Notes: generated by a model not told the origin, from the sequence alone. DNA of 8,674 nucleotides from an uncultured Alphaproteobacteria bacterium (GCA_938003575.1 CALKYG010000460.1:1-8674); one strand, 5' to 3'; shown: positions 1 to 7,323, numbered from the stretch's first letter. Numbers and translations: made by a program.

Positions 1-975
1 GTCCTGCTCGCTTTGTCCGGCGCCGCGGCGGCGGCGCCGGAATTCTCGAGTGAGGAAGCGCGTATGACGGCGCGCGATTTCGCCGACAAGCTTGAGGAAT
101 CGTATCTCGATCCGGAGATCGGAGCGAAGTATGCGGCGCTGCTGAGAGAAAGAGCCTCGGCGGGCGCATATGACATGTTTGACAATCCTGAAAGGTTTGC
201 AGAAGCCGCGACGGTTGATGTGCAGTCGATTTATCCTGACGGCCATTTAAAGCTCCGCGTTGATAAACAGCGCGAAAAGACCGGCGAAAGCGCCAGTGCG
301 CCGCCGGTCGATTTCAAGGCGTTTCAAGAAATGCGCTGGATGGCGGACGGCGTCGTCTACGCGAAGTGGAACGCGTTTTTGGGCGATGCGGACTCAATGG
401 CGGCGGCGAGGTCGCTGCTAACGGCCTATTCACCCGCAAAAGCCGTCATTTTCGACATGCGCGGGCACCATGGCGGCGGTCTCGATGAGCAGGATGTCAT
501 TTTCAGCGCGTTGTTCGGCAAGCCGACGCGGCTCGTGAAAATGCGCATTCGCGAGGGCAAAGGGCGGATGATGGCCGGGAGTTTCGATGCGATGAGGACA
601 ATGCATCGGCAACCAACTGCAAACGGCGTTGACGTCTGGGAGCACTGGGCGGAACCGGCGGCTGACGGCGCGCCGTTGGCGAGTGCGAAAGTATTTGTCC
701 TGACGGACGGCAAGACAGCGTCTGCGGGCGAGCATTTCGTCCTTGCGCTCAAAACGACGGGGCGCGGCGTCATTGTCGGAGAAAAAACGCGTGGGGCCGG
801 CAATTTCGGAGGGATAGAAAAGATCGGAAGCCGGTTTACGGCGTTTATCGCCGTCGGCCAGACGATTGATCCGGCCACCGGGAAGGGATGGGACGCCGTC
901 GGCATAGAGCCCGATTTCCATACGCCGGCCGACGAGGCTCTTGCAAAAGCGTTATCGTTGATCGGTCAATCCTGA
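1..975 (+). CDS. S41 family peptidase-like exported protein, 5' end cut off
   Basis: The reading frame is open from the first base. The residues it adds (VLLALSG followed by an alanine run) look like the end of a signal peptide, so the true start lies before the window and the TTG at 13 is not the likely start. An N-terminal helical region (about nt 70-260, ending in a DGHL motif) resembles the cap of interphotoreceptor retinoid-binding-protein-like S41 members. The protease fold follows: the FDMRGHHGGG glycine-rich strand (nt 451-480) and TDGKTASAGE, whose Ser at nt 721-723 aligns with the S41 nucleophile. GEKTRGAG comes next; its Ala aligns with the catalytic Lys of CtpA/Prc proteases, so a Ser-Lys dyad is absent, as is normal in the IRBP/tricorn-like branch. 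Activity is probable but unproven, and the substrate is unknown. The location is inferred to be periplasmic. It converges on the thioesterase gene with a 2-bp gap. Confidence 0.85.
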   Translation, partial: VLLALSGAAAAAPEFSSEEARMTARDFADKLEESYLDPEIGAKYAALLRERASAGAYDMFDNPERFAEAATVDVQSIYPDGHLKLRVDKQREKTGESASAPPVDFKAFQEMRWMADGVVYAKWNAFLGDADSMAAARSLLTAYSPAKAVIFDMRGHHGGGLDEQDVIFSALFGKPTRLVKMRIREGKGRMMAGSFDAMRTMHRQPTANGVDVWEHWAEPAADGAPLASAKVFVLTDGKTASAGEHFVLALKTTGRGVIVGEKTRGAGNFGGIEKIGSRFTAFIAVGQTIDPATGKGWDAVGIEPDFHTPADEALAKALSLIGQS

Positions 976-977
976 AC

Positions 978-1400
978 TCATTTCGGCCAGAGCACCAGCT
1001 GCGTGCACCGGAACAGGGCGATCGTCTTTCCCGTTTCCACGCTTTTCACCTCGGCGTCCCAGAGCTGTGTGGATCTGCCGAGATGCTTCGCTTCCGCCCG
1101 GCAGGTGATGACGCCCTGGCGGGCGGCGCCCAGGAAATTCGATTTAAGCTCGACCGTTGTAAAGCCTGCGGCGCCCTCGGGCAGCGCGCGCATGCAGCCG
1201 AGGCCGCTGCATGAATCGGCGAGCGTGACGATTGCGCCAGCGTGCAGAAAGCCGTTCGGCGCCATTAATTGCTTCCTGATGGAGAGCTCGGCTTCAAGCC
1301 AGCCGTCTCCCGCCGCCGAAAAACGGATGCCGATGAGATCGGGAAGAAAATCCCTTGCGGACGCGTTCAACGCGGCGATAGTCTTGTCCTCTTCGGTCAT
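978..1400 (-). CDS. PaaI-type hotdog-fold acyl-CoA thioesterase
   Basis: A 140-residue protein of normal length for a single hotdog domain. Residues 49-62 (NGFLHAGAIVTLAD) are the active-site helix of the PaaI/YdiI-like thioesterase family. The usual HGG reads HAG here, and Asn49, His53 and Asp62 are retained. FTTVELKSNFL (80-90) and the basic HLGRSTQLWDAEV segment (106-118) are the following strands. The family hydrolyses acyl- or aryl-CoA thioesters in the cytoplasm; the substrate cannot be read from the sequence. I chose the ATG at 1400 because AGGGA lies about 8 nt upstream. The in-frame ATG at 1436 has a poorer site, and the longer frame up to 1631 would run into the divergent cytochrome gene. 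It diverges from that cytochrome across 107 bp and is tail-to-tail with the peptidase gene. Confidence 0.85.
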   Translation of the reverse strand: MTEEDKTIAALNASARDFLPDLIGIRFSAAGDGWLEAELSIRKQLMAPNGFLHAGAIVTLADSCSGLGCMRALPEGAAGFTTVELKSNFLGAARQGVITCRAEAKHLGRSTQLWDAEVKSVETGKTIALFRCTQLVLWPK

Positions 1401-1507
1401 CGGCGAGTTCCCTGATGGCGAATGGTTGATCGACATCAGTGTGCTCAATTCGCAATGTCGCGACAATCGGCGATCGCACTGGTCCAGTTGAAGGGAGGAA
1501 CGGCGCC
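1401..1507. promoter_or_regulatory. Divergent control region with two perfect palindromes
   Basis: This 107-bp gap must hold the promoters of both the thioesterase (leftward) and the cytochrome (rightward). It contains a perfect 10-bp palindrome, TGTCGCGACA, at 1456-1465 and an 8-bp palindrome, GCGATCGC, at 1470-1477. The first is a reasonable operator candidate, but no regulator can be named. Short palindromes made of CG and GATC steps also arise by chance in GC-rich DNA. No convincing -35/-10 pair was identified on either strand. The cytochrome ribosome binding site GGGAGG lies at 1493-1498. Confidence 0.35.
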
Positions 1508-2104
1508 ATGAGAAACGCCACGGCGATGATCTCGATCTTATTGGCCGGCGCCTTTGCGCTTGCATCGTGCGGCAAGGAAAGGGCGGCCGATGCGCCGCAA
1601 TCGGTCTCGCCCTCGGCGGCGGAGCCGGCATATGAGCCGACGGCGCGCGACATCGCGCTCAGTCAGCCTCCCAAGCCGGTTTTCGCCTCAACGCCTGAGA
1701 TGAACGCAAGGCGCGGAAGAATACTTTTCATATCGAACGGCTGCGTTATCTGTCATCGGGTGAACGGCGTCGGCGGTCTCGCCGCGCCCGACCTTACGGC
1801 GACGTCGACGCCCGAGGAGGTCGATCCGCTTGAGTTTTCAGCGCGGATGTGGCGCGGCGCGCCGGCCATGTCAGCGCTGCAGACGATCGAGCTTGGCTAT
1901 GTCATCGACCTCTCCGCGCAGAATATCGCAGACCTCGCCGCGTTCGCCGCGAGCCCGGATGAACAGAGTTTGCTCACCGTCGATTCCGTCAGCAAAGAAA
2001 TGCGGACCTGGTTTGTCAACGAGCGCTATTGGGCGACAGGGCAGTGGGATGAGTATCGCAAGCGCGGCGACCGGATTCCCACGGTGGTGATCGAAGAGCC
2101 GTGA
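1508..2104 (+). CDS. Lipoprotein mono-haem cytochrome c
   Basis: A 198-residue protein starting at ATG 1508, with GGGAGG 9 nt upstream. Residues 1-21 are a lipoprotein signal with lipobox LASC, so Cys21 should be lipidated and the protein anchored in the cell envelope facing the periplasm. A flexible Ala/Pro/Ser-rich linker (22-60) leads to one class I cytochrome c domain. The haem-binding CVICH is at 79-83, APDL (93-96) follows, and WRGAPAM (115-121) probably supplies Met121 as the sixth ligand. A short C-terminal extension rich in Trp, Tyr and Arg (167-198) is not explained by the cytochrome fold. It should carry electrons, but no oxidase, dehydrogenase or maturation gene lies beside it, so the partner is unknown. 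It ends 3 bp from the stop codon of the convergent TetR gene. Confidence 0.88.
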   Translation: MRNATAMISILLAGAFALASCGKERAADAPQSVSPSAAEPAYEPTARDIALSQPPKPVFASTPEMNARRGRILFISNGCVICHRVNGVGGLAAPDLTATSTPEEVDPLEFSARMWRGAPAMSALQTIELGYVIDLSAQNIADLAAFAASPDEQSLLTVDSVSKEMRTWFVNERYWATGQWDEYRKRGDRIPTVVIEEP

Positions 2105-2107
2105 CGG

Positions 2108-2746
2108 TCAGCGGCTGGCGAGGTCGATCCACTGTTCTAAGACGAAGTCGATGTGAGCCTCGTCGCGGAGAAGATGGTCCTGCACCAGAAGGCCGGTCAT
2201 CATTGCCCGGGAAATGGACAGGATGGCGTCAAGTTCCCTTGCGGTGCGCTGCGTCGACGGCAGGAGTTCAGTCAGCTCCCTGTCGATCGACTCTCGCCAG
2301 CTGCGCAGCGCCGGCGTGATCCGGTCAAGCAGGGCGGCGTCCGTCCTGCTCGCGGTGAGAATTTCCAGAAGCGCCGCATAGTCCTTGCTGCAGAATTGTT
2401 CTCGCCATGACCGGCGCACGACTTCGGCGAAGGCGTCCGGGCCGCGCGCCAGTTCGACCCGCGCCAGCGAGAACCATTTCACGGACCGGGAGAGAACATC
2501 TTCGACTACCGCCGCGACAAGATCGTCCTTGGTCCGGAAATGGTGCTGCAAGGCGCCCTGGCTGACGCCGGCGCGCTCGGCGATCTTGCCGATCGACGTC
2601 CGGTGATAGCCGAATTCCGACAGGTGCTCGCTCGCCGCTTCGCAAACGCGGCGGCGCATCGCCTCGCTCTTTTCGCGGCGGCGGCTGTAGATTTCCGCAT
2701 CGCCGCCATCTGCCAGCGGCGCTTGACCGTCATAGGGTCCCGACAT
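2108..2746 (-). CDS. TetR/AcrR family transcriptional regulator
   Basis: With the ATG at 2746 this is a 212-residue protein, typical for TetR regulators. The DNA-binding domain covers about residues 30-80. The helix-turn-helix reads TSIGKIAERAGVSQGALQHHF (50-70, with two residues omitted or trimmed only at its ends in other members) followed by RTKDDL, the family's strongest signature. The helical C-terminal half is the variable ligand-binding and dimerisation domain and does not identify an effector. The start is uncertain: 2746 has only a weak ribosome binding site, the ATG at 2659 would remove 29 residues but leave the DNA-binding domain nearly intact, and a start at 2833 would overlap the divergent gene. 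It diverges from the acyl-CoA dehydrogenase across 66 bp holding two palindromes, so autoregulation plus control of that gene is the natural inference, perhaps with an acyl-CoA as ligand. Confidence 0.9.
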   Translation of the reverse strand: MSGPYDGQAPLADGGDAEIYSRRREKSEAMRRRVCEAASEHLSEFGYHRTSIGKIAERAGVSQGALQHHFRTKDDLVAAVVEDVLSRSVKWFSLARVELARGPDAFAEVVRRSWREQFCSKDYAALLEILTASRTDAALLDRITPALRSWRESIDRELTELLPSTQRTARELDAILSISRAMMTGLLVQDHLLRDEAHIDFVLEQWIDLASR

Positions 2747-2812
2747 AGGCGTTAAGCGTCGTCCCGGCACGCGGGACCTGTCAACGAAACTGCGCAGTAA
2801 AGGGATGCCGAA
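2747..2812. promoter_or_regulatory. TetR/acyl-CoA dehydrogenase intergenic region with operator candidates
   Basis: This 66-bp gap separates the starts of the divergent TetR and acyl-CoA dehydrogenase genes. It holds an inverted repeat, GTCCCG-N5-CGGGAC, at 2761-2777, and a perfect 10-bp palindrome, ACTGCGCAGT, at 2789-2798. The palindrome lies directly before the dehydrogenase ribosome binding site (AAAGGGA, 2799-2805). Both have the size and symmetry expected of a site for a dimeric TetR regulator. Which one is used, if either, cannot be decided from sequence alone. I could not place a convincing -35/-10 pair. Confidence 0.5.
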
Positions 2813-3994
2813 ATGCAGCTCACAGCCGAGCATGAACAGATCCGGTCAACCCTGAAAAAGTTTATCGACACGCAGATCAATCCGTATGTCGACGAATGGG
2901 AAGAGGCGGAGATCTTTCCGGCTCACCAGGTATTCAAGGGACTGGGAGACCTTGGCCTTCTCGGGGTCAACAAGCCCGTCGAATACGGCGGAATGGGCCT
3001 TGACTGGTCTTATGCGGCCGTTGTCGCTGAAACGCTCGGACACATCAATTGCGGCGCCGTGCCAATGGCGATCGGCGTGCAGACGGACATGGCGACGCCG
3101 GCGCTCGCGCGATTTGGCTCCGACGCCGCGAAAAAGGATTTCCTTCGGCCTTCGATCTCCGGCGACTATGTCGCCTGCCTTGGCGTGTCCGAAGTCGGAT
3201 CCGGCTCTGACGTCGCGTCAATCAAGACGACCGCGAGAAAGGACGGCGACGATTACGTCATTAACGGCGGCAAGATGTGGACGACGAACGGCACGCAGGC
3301 GGACTGGATGTGCCTTCTTGCAAACACCTCGGACGAACAGGCGCACCGGAACAAGACATTGATCTGCCTGCCGCTGAAGGATGACAACGGAAAGCATCGC
3401 AAAGGCGTTGAAGTGGCGCGCAAGTTGAAAAAACTCGGCATGCGCTCAAGCGACACCGCGCAATTTTATTTTGAGGACGTGCGCGTGCCGCAGCGGTATC
3501 GCATCGGCGAAGAAGGCGCCGGCTTCATGTACCAGATGCTGCAATTTCAGGAAGAACGCCTCTGGGGATCGCTCTCGGGTCTTGTCGCAATGGAAAAGAC
3601 GATTGATGAAACGATCGACTACACGCGTCAGCGAAAAGCGTTCGGAAAATCCATCCTTGACAACCAGGTTGTTCATTTCCGCATGGCGGAGCTGAAGACG
3701 GAATTGCAGGCGCTTCGATCGCTTACCTGGGACGCCGTCGGAAAAATGCTTGCCGGCGAGGATGTAACGATGCTCGCCTCGATGGCGAAATTGAAGGCCG
3801 GACGTCTCATTCGCGAAGTGAATGATTCATGCCTTCAATATTGGGGCGGCATGGGCTTCATGGAGGAAACGCCGGTCAGCCGCGCCTATCGCGACGGGCG
3901 GCTCGCCTCAATCGGCGCCGGCGCTGATGAGGTGATCCTGTCGATTATCTGCAAATATATGGGAATTCTGCCCGGCAAGACGAACCGCAGCTAG
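2813..3994 (+). CDS. Acyl-CoA dehydrogenase (FAD-dependent)
   Basis: A 393-residue protein, the usual length for a cytoplasmic homotetrameric acyl-CoA dehydrogenase, which introduces the alpha-beta double bond into an acyl-CoA and passes electrons to electron-transfer flavoprotein. The N-terminal helical domain includes EYGGMGLD (57-64). The middle beta domain carries the first family signature (GVSEVGSGSDVASIKTT, 124-140) and GGKMWTTNG (152-160). The C-terminal domain has RQRKAFGK (272-279) and the second signature around YWGGMGF and YRDGRLASIGAGADE (343-373). The position of the medium-chain enzymes' catalytic Glu is Ala369, whereas EERL at 247-250 matches where isovaleryl- and long-chain enzymes carry their base, so Glu248 is probably catalytic. 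From memory it resembles AtuD-like citronellyl-CoA dehydrogenases, but substrate assignment is weak. ATG 2813 follows AAAGGGA by 7 nt. A divergent TetR gene probably regulates it. Confidence 0.93.
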   Translation: MQLTAEHEQIRSTLKKFIDTQINPYVDEWEEAEIFPAHQVFKGLGDLGLLGVNKPVEYGGMGLDWSYAAVVAETLGHINCGAVPMAIGVQTDMATPALARFGSDAAKKDFLRPSISGDYVACLGVSEVGSGSDVASIKTTARKDGDDYVINGGKMWTTNGTQADWMCLLANTSDEQAHRNKTLICLPLKDDNGKHRKGVEVARKLKKLGMRSSDTAQFYFEDVRVPQRYRIGEEGAGFMYQMLQFQEERLWGSLSGLVAMEKTIDETIDYTRQRKAFGKSILDNQVVHFRMAELKTELQALRSLTWDAVGKMLAGEDVTMLASMAKLKAGRLIREVNDSCLQYWGGMGFMEETPVSRAYRDGRLASIGAGADEVILSIICKYMGILPGKTNRS

Positions 3995-4000
3995 AGCCGG

Positions 4001-4288
4001 TCAAATGTCTGCGCCCTTGCGGTTCGAGCGGGCTGGCCGGTTTTCAACGCCAAGGACCTCGACCGCCCTTGCCCGCAAACGGGCCTTGCTGGCGCTGTTC
4101 AGCGACGAATAGGACTGCGCCCTCCGGCCTCGCTCCTCGCCGTACATGCCGGCGGCGACCCGGTCGACAAAATCGCGCTCGCTTTCTGAGAGCGTCGCCC
4201 AATAGCTGGCGAACGCCTCCGCCCGGCCGCCGGTCGGCGCGAATGACATCAAAACGGCGGAAACGCAGACAATGACCCGTAATTTCAA
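4001..4288 (-). CDS. Small exported protein of unknown function
   Basis: I do not recognise a family for this 95-residue product. It begins with a clear Sec-type signal peptide: MKLR, then a hydrophobic core, then AEA at 23-25 as a probable cleavage site. That leaves about 70 residues in the periplasm. The mature part is charged and probably helical, with a YWATLSESERDFVDRVAAG stretch (29-47) and a basic, low-complexity C terminus. The start is a TTG at 4288. It is supported by AAGGGA about 7 nt upstream and by the position of the signal peptide; no ATG gives a better product. It lies tail-to-tail with the acyl-CoA dehydrogenase gene, 6 bp apart. Its promoter must lie in the region shared with rpmF. 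The existence of the gene is likely, its role unknown. Confidence 0.7.
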   Translation of the reverse strand: MKLRVIVCVSAVLMSFAPTGGRAEAFASYWATLSESERDFVDRVAAGMYGEERGRRAQSYSSLNSASKARLRARAVEVLGVENRPARSNRKGADI

Positions 4289-4498
4289 CGAGATTCCCTT
4301 ACCCGATACCCGAATTCCATCTTAACCAATCCGGGTTACGGGCGCTTGAAAGGAGAAACCGGATTTTCAGGGCTTTACTTAAGGCCGCGGCAACCATACC
4401 GCCTTGCGCGGAGCAGGACTTTTCGCTAAACGGCCCCGTCTTGCGGGCGTCCCCGGCCTTCCGGCGGGCGCCGCCGAATGTTCTTTAAGGGTTAGATC
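4289..4498. promoter_or_regulatory. Divergent control region and rpmF leader
   Basis: This 210-bp gap contains no gene. At the left end, just before the ribosome binding site of the leftward gene, TACCCGA is repeated in tandem (4300-4306, 4307-4313). A GANTC site (GATTC, 4292-4296) lies beside it. TTAACC (4322-4327) with GGTTA (4334-4338) forms an inverted repeat around 6 bp and resembles a CtrA half-site. The right half is a GC-rich leader ending in AAGGG (4487-4491), the ribosome binding site for rpmF. I saw no strong -35/-10 pair; TTGAAA at 4346-4351 is a possible -35 without a good partner. Confidence 0.4.
4446..4472 (+). promoter_or_regulatory. Strong hairpin in the rpmF leader
   Basis: GGCGTCC (4446-4452) pairs with GGGCGCC (4466-4472), including one G-U pair. 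An inner CCGG/CCGG stem of 4 bp closes a CCTT loop, with only C4465 bulged. The hairpin ends about 15 nt before the rpmF ribosome binding site. A shorter competing stem (GCCC 4433-4436 with GGGC 4445-4448) shares bases with it. It could be a leader element affecting L32 synthesis or a chance product of high GC. No U-tract follows, so it is not a standard terminator. Confidence 0.35.
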
Positions 4499-4681
4499 AT
4501 GGCAGTTCCTAAGAAGAAAACGTCTCCTTCTCGTCGCGGCATGCGCCGCGCCCACGATCGCCTGGCGAACCCGACTTATGTTGAAGACCGCGAATCGGGC
4601 GAATTGCGCCGGCCGCACCATATCGATTTGAAGACCGGTCGTTATCGCGGCCGCAAGGTGCTCGAGCCGAAGGGCGAATAA
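4499..4681 (+). CDS. rpmF: 50S ribosomal protein L32
   Basis: A complete 60-residue protein with the whole L32 signature: [20 protein letters not shown] at the N terminus, then the alphaproteobacterial form of the second half, including [22 protein letters not shown] (about 33-54). L32 is a small, basic, late-assembling protein of the large ribosomal subunit. It lacks the four-cysteine zinc ribbon seen in some bacterial L32 forms, as expected for this class. ATG 4499 follows AAGGG by 7 nt. It appears monocistronic: a structured leader precedes it, a strong intrinsic terminator follows within 30 bp, and the usual gammaproteobacterial neighbours (plsX, fab genes) are absent. The identification is firm. 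Confidence 0.97.
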   Translation: MAVPKKKTSPSRRGMRRAHDRLANPTYVEDRESGELRRPHHIDLKTGRYRGRKVLEPKGE

Positions 4682-4705
4682 GGCGGCATCGGGCTAAAGG
4701 ATTAG

Positions 4706-4735
4706 AGCGCCGCCTTCGGGCGGCGCTTTTCGTTT
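4706..4735 (+). terminator. Intrinsic terminator of rpmF
   Basis: AGCGCCGCC (4706-4714) and GGCGGCGCT (4719-4727) form a perfect 9-bp stem closed by the very stable TTCG tetraloop. TTTT (4728-4730 after the paired T) and, two bases later, TTT follow. It starts 25 bp after the rpmF stop codon and is the clearest Rho-independent terminator in the window. Confidence 0.92.
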
Positions 4736-4763
4736 AAGCGAGCTTTCTGGGTGATTGAGGCGG

Positions 4764-4777
4764 CCCGGCCGGGTTTT
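4764..4777 (+). terminator. Possible second, weak terminator
   Basis: The palindrome CCCGGCCGGG (4764-4773) is followed directly by TTTT. The stem is only 3 bp if a four-base loop is required, so termination would be weak. It may back up the main rpmF terminator 30 bp upstream, or it may be incidental. Confidence 0.25.
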
Positions 4778-4794
4778 CGCCGTAATTCGGCGCC

Positions 4795-4817
4795 GATTCC
4801 CGCTAACCTTTTCTTAA
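4795..4817 (+). promoter_or_regulatory. GANTC site next to a CtrA-like box
   Basis: GATTC (4795-4799), a CcrM methylation target if this organism has CcrM, is followed by CTAA-N7-TTAA (4803-4817). That differs by one base from the TTAA-N7-TTAA consensus described for the CtrA response regulator of Caulobacter. The pair lies about 65-80 bp before the start of the downstream lipoprotein gene, a normal place for promoter elements. Whether CtrA and CcrM exist here cannot be seen in this window. Confidence 0.4.
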
Positions 4818-4878
4818 TCAGCCAGTTGGGGTTCGCGGCGCAATGCGGCTGGGGCGCGTTTGGGGCAACGAGGTTTCA

Positions 4879-5775
4879 ATGAAGAAGTTTATCGGGCTCG
4901 GAAGCGTCGCCGTCGGCGGCCTTTTCCTCGCGTCATGCGTGACCTATCCATACGATACGGCGTTTTCGTCGTGCGAAAGGGAGGCGAACGCCTGCTATCG
5001 CCTTTGCGAAGATATTCCCGATGAAAACGGCTATGTCGCCTGTCAGGCGCATTGCGACCGCGATATCGACCGCTGCTTCGATCAGGCCTATTCGCCATAC
5101 AGCACCGGATATTATGCGGGCTACGGCTACTCATCGCCATGGTACGGGCGCTACGGCGCCTGGTATCCTGACTCCGGCTACTTCCTGTCATTCAATTTCT
5201 ATGACCGCTACGGCTATCGCAAAAAGCGTCAGCATCCGCGCGGCGATTGGAACTGGCGCGACGGGCGGCGCGACTATGACGATCATCGCGATCGCGATGG
5301 GAGAAATGGGAACTGGCGGGACCGCGACGGCCGGCGCGACGACGATCGCAACAATCGCGACGGACGCAACCGGCGGCCGAACGGAAACACCCAGCCGCCG
5401 AATTCCGGCGCAACCGTGACCCCGGCCCCGCAGCCTGCGCCGAGCGCGACGCCCATCCCGCCGGGCGAACGACGGATCGATACGCCGCGGCGTCCAAACC
5501 GCGTTTATCGGAATAATCGTCCGAACGGCGCACAGGACGGCGCGGCTTCGCCGCCCTCCGGACAGTCTTCCGTTCGGACGGCGCCGCCCCCGGAAACGAC
5601 CTATTCGCGCCCCGCGCGGCCGGCCTATACGCCGCCGGCCAGGCCAACCTATACGCCGCCGCAACGGACGCAGCCTGAACAGCCGGCGCCCCCGCCGGCG
5701 CAGCCCGCCGACAATCCAACACCTGCCGAATTGAAATCGGATTTGAGGGGCAAAAACAAACAGCGGTCCGATTAG
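4879..5775 (+). CDS. Lipoprotein with symmetric six-cysteine motif and low-complexity tail
   Basis: I do not recognise a family for this 298-residue protein. The start at ATG 4879 (GAGG 5 nt upstream) gives a compact lipoprotein signal with lipobox LASC at 17-20, lipidated at Cys20. The upstream in-frame ATG at 4843 would bury this signal. Residues 32-66 hold six cysteines spaced CX6CX3CX11CX3CX6C, a mirror-symmetric pattern suited to a disulfide-locked helical hairpin. Residues 71-113 are Tyr/Gly-rich (13 Tyr). Residues 120-168 are Asp/Arg/Asn-rich with four RDGR copies at 127, 139, 149 and 160. Residues 170-280 are Pro-rich with a tandem RPAYTPPA/RPTYTPPQ pair. The tail (284-298) is basic. 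It is probably envelope-anchored, with a folded base and an extended arm that could span the periplasm or touch the cell wall. That role is inference only. It sits between rpmF and eno, with its own likely promoter region. Confidence 0.85.
   Translation: MKKFIGLGSVAVGGLFLASCVTYPYDTAFSSCEREANACYRLCEDIPDENGYVACQAHCDRDIDRCFDQAYSPYSTGYYAGYGYSSPWYGRYGAWYPDSGYFLSFNFYDRYGYRKKRQHPRGDWNWRDGRRDYDDHRDRDGRNGNWRDRDGRRDDDRNNRDGRNRRPNGNTQPPNSGATVTPAPQPAPSATPIPPGERRIDTPRRPNRVYRNNRPNGAQDGAASPPSGQSSVRTAPPPETTYSRPARPAYTPPARPTYTPPQRTQPEQPAPPPAQPADNPTPAELKSDLRGKNKQRSD
5624..5660 (+). repeat. Two-copy 24-bp direct repeat in the Pro-rich tail
   Basis: CCTATACGCCGCC occurs at 5624-5636 and again at 5648-5660, exactly 24 bp apart, which gives an eight-residue period in the lipoprotein tail. 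It suggests a recent small tandem duplication. The copy number may vary between strains. Confidence 0.75.
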
Positions 5776-5784
5776 CCGGGCTGC

Positions 5785-7122
<1,338 letters not shown>

Positions 7123-7177
7123 AGCGGGCTGACGTTCCGGGCGACGGATTGACGGCCGACGGCAGTCGGGGCGTCGC

Positions 7178-7204
7178 GCCGGTCAAGCTGCTTGAACCGC
7201 CGGC
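7178..7204 (+). terminator. Hairpin after eno, possible transcript end
   Basis: CGGTCAAG (7180-7187) pairs with CTTGA-A-CCG (7191-7199) around a CTG loop, giving 8 bp with A7196 bulged. It lies about 60 bp after the eno stop codon. There is no T-run after it, so it is not a classical intrinsic terminator. It could stabilise the 3' end or stop RNA polymerase only with Rho. A smaller stem (CCGAC/GTCGG, 7156-7169) lies just before it. Confidence 0.3.
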
Positions 7205-7295
7205 TCCACCCCATTGCGCTTCGCAAAGGGATCATGGACCCGCGCTGACGACAGGTCCCGCCCCGTAATGCGGCCGGGGAGACTTTCACGATTTG

Positions 7296-7323
7296 TTAAC
7301 CACAATCCGACTCAGGTGAGTCG
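7296..7323 (+). promoter_or_regulatory. GANTC palindrome beside a CtrA-like half-site
   Basis: CGACTCA-GG-TGAGTCG (7308-7323) has 7-bp perfect arms around two bases. Each arm contains a GANTC pentamer (GACTC 7309-7313, GAGTC 7318-7322), the CcrM methylation target in alphaproteobacteria. TTAACCAC (7296-7303) lies 4 bp upstream and differs in one base from the CtrA half-site TTAACCAT. The sites are 38-65 bp before the start of a predicted division gene. Cell-cycle control by methylation or a dimeric repressor is inferred. Confidence 0.5.

Noticed and set aside
721..804. Loss of the catalytic lysine in the S41 protein as evidence of inactivation
   Set aside because: The IRBP/tricorn-like S41 branch normally lacks the CtpA-type lysine, so its absence does not show a dead enzyme.
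426..921. Two overlapping minus-strand frames inside the S41 gene
   Set aside because: They lie wholly within a gene with clear S41 motifs, and their products are Pro/Arg/Ser-rich without domain features.
2747..2833. Longer start for the TetR gene
   Set aside because: It would overlap the start of the divergent dehydrogenase, and the extra residues do not belong to the family.
4828..4865. Three GGGG runs before the lipoprotein gene, a possible G-quadruplex
   Set aside because: There are only three runs and the loops are long and uneven; a fourth run is missing.
4843..4878. Upstream ATG for the lipoprotein
   Set aside because: It would put 12 mostly polar residues before a complete lipoprotein signal. 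The ATG at 4879 has its own GAGG and the correct signal length.
5021..5722. Other-frame products within the lipoprotein gene, Ile/Thr/Ala-rich or Arg-rich
   Set aside because: They result from the low-complexity repeats of the true frame and have no credible start signals.
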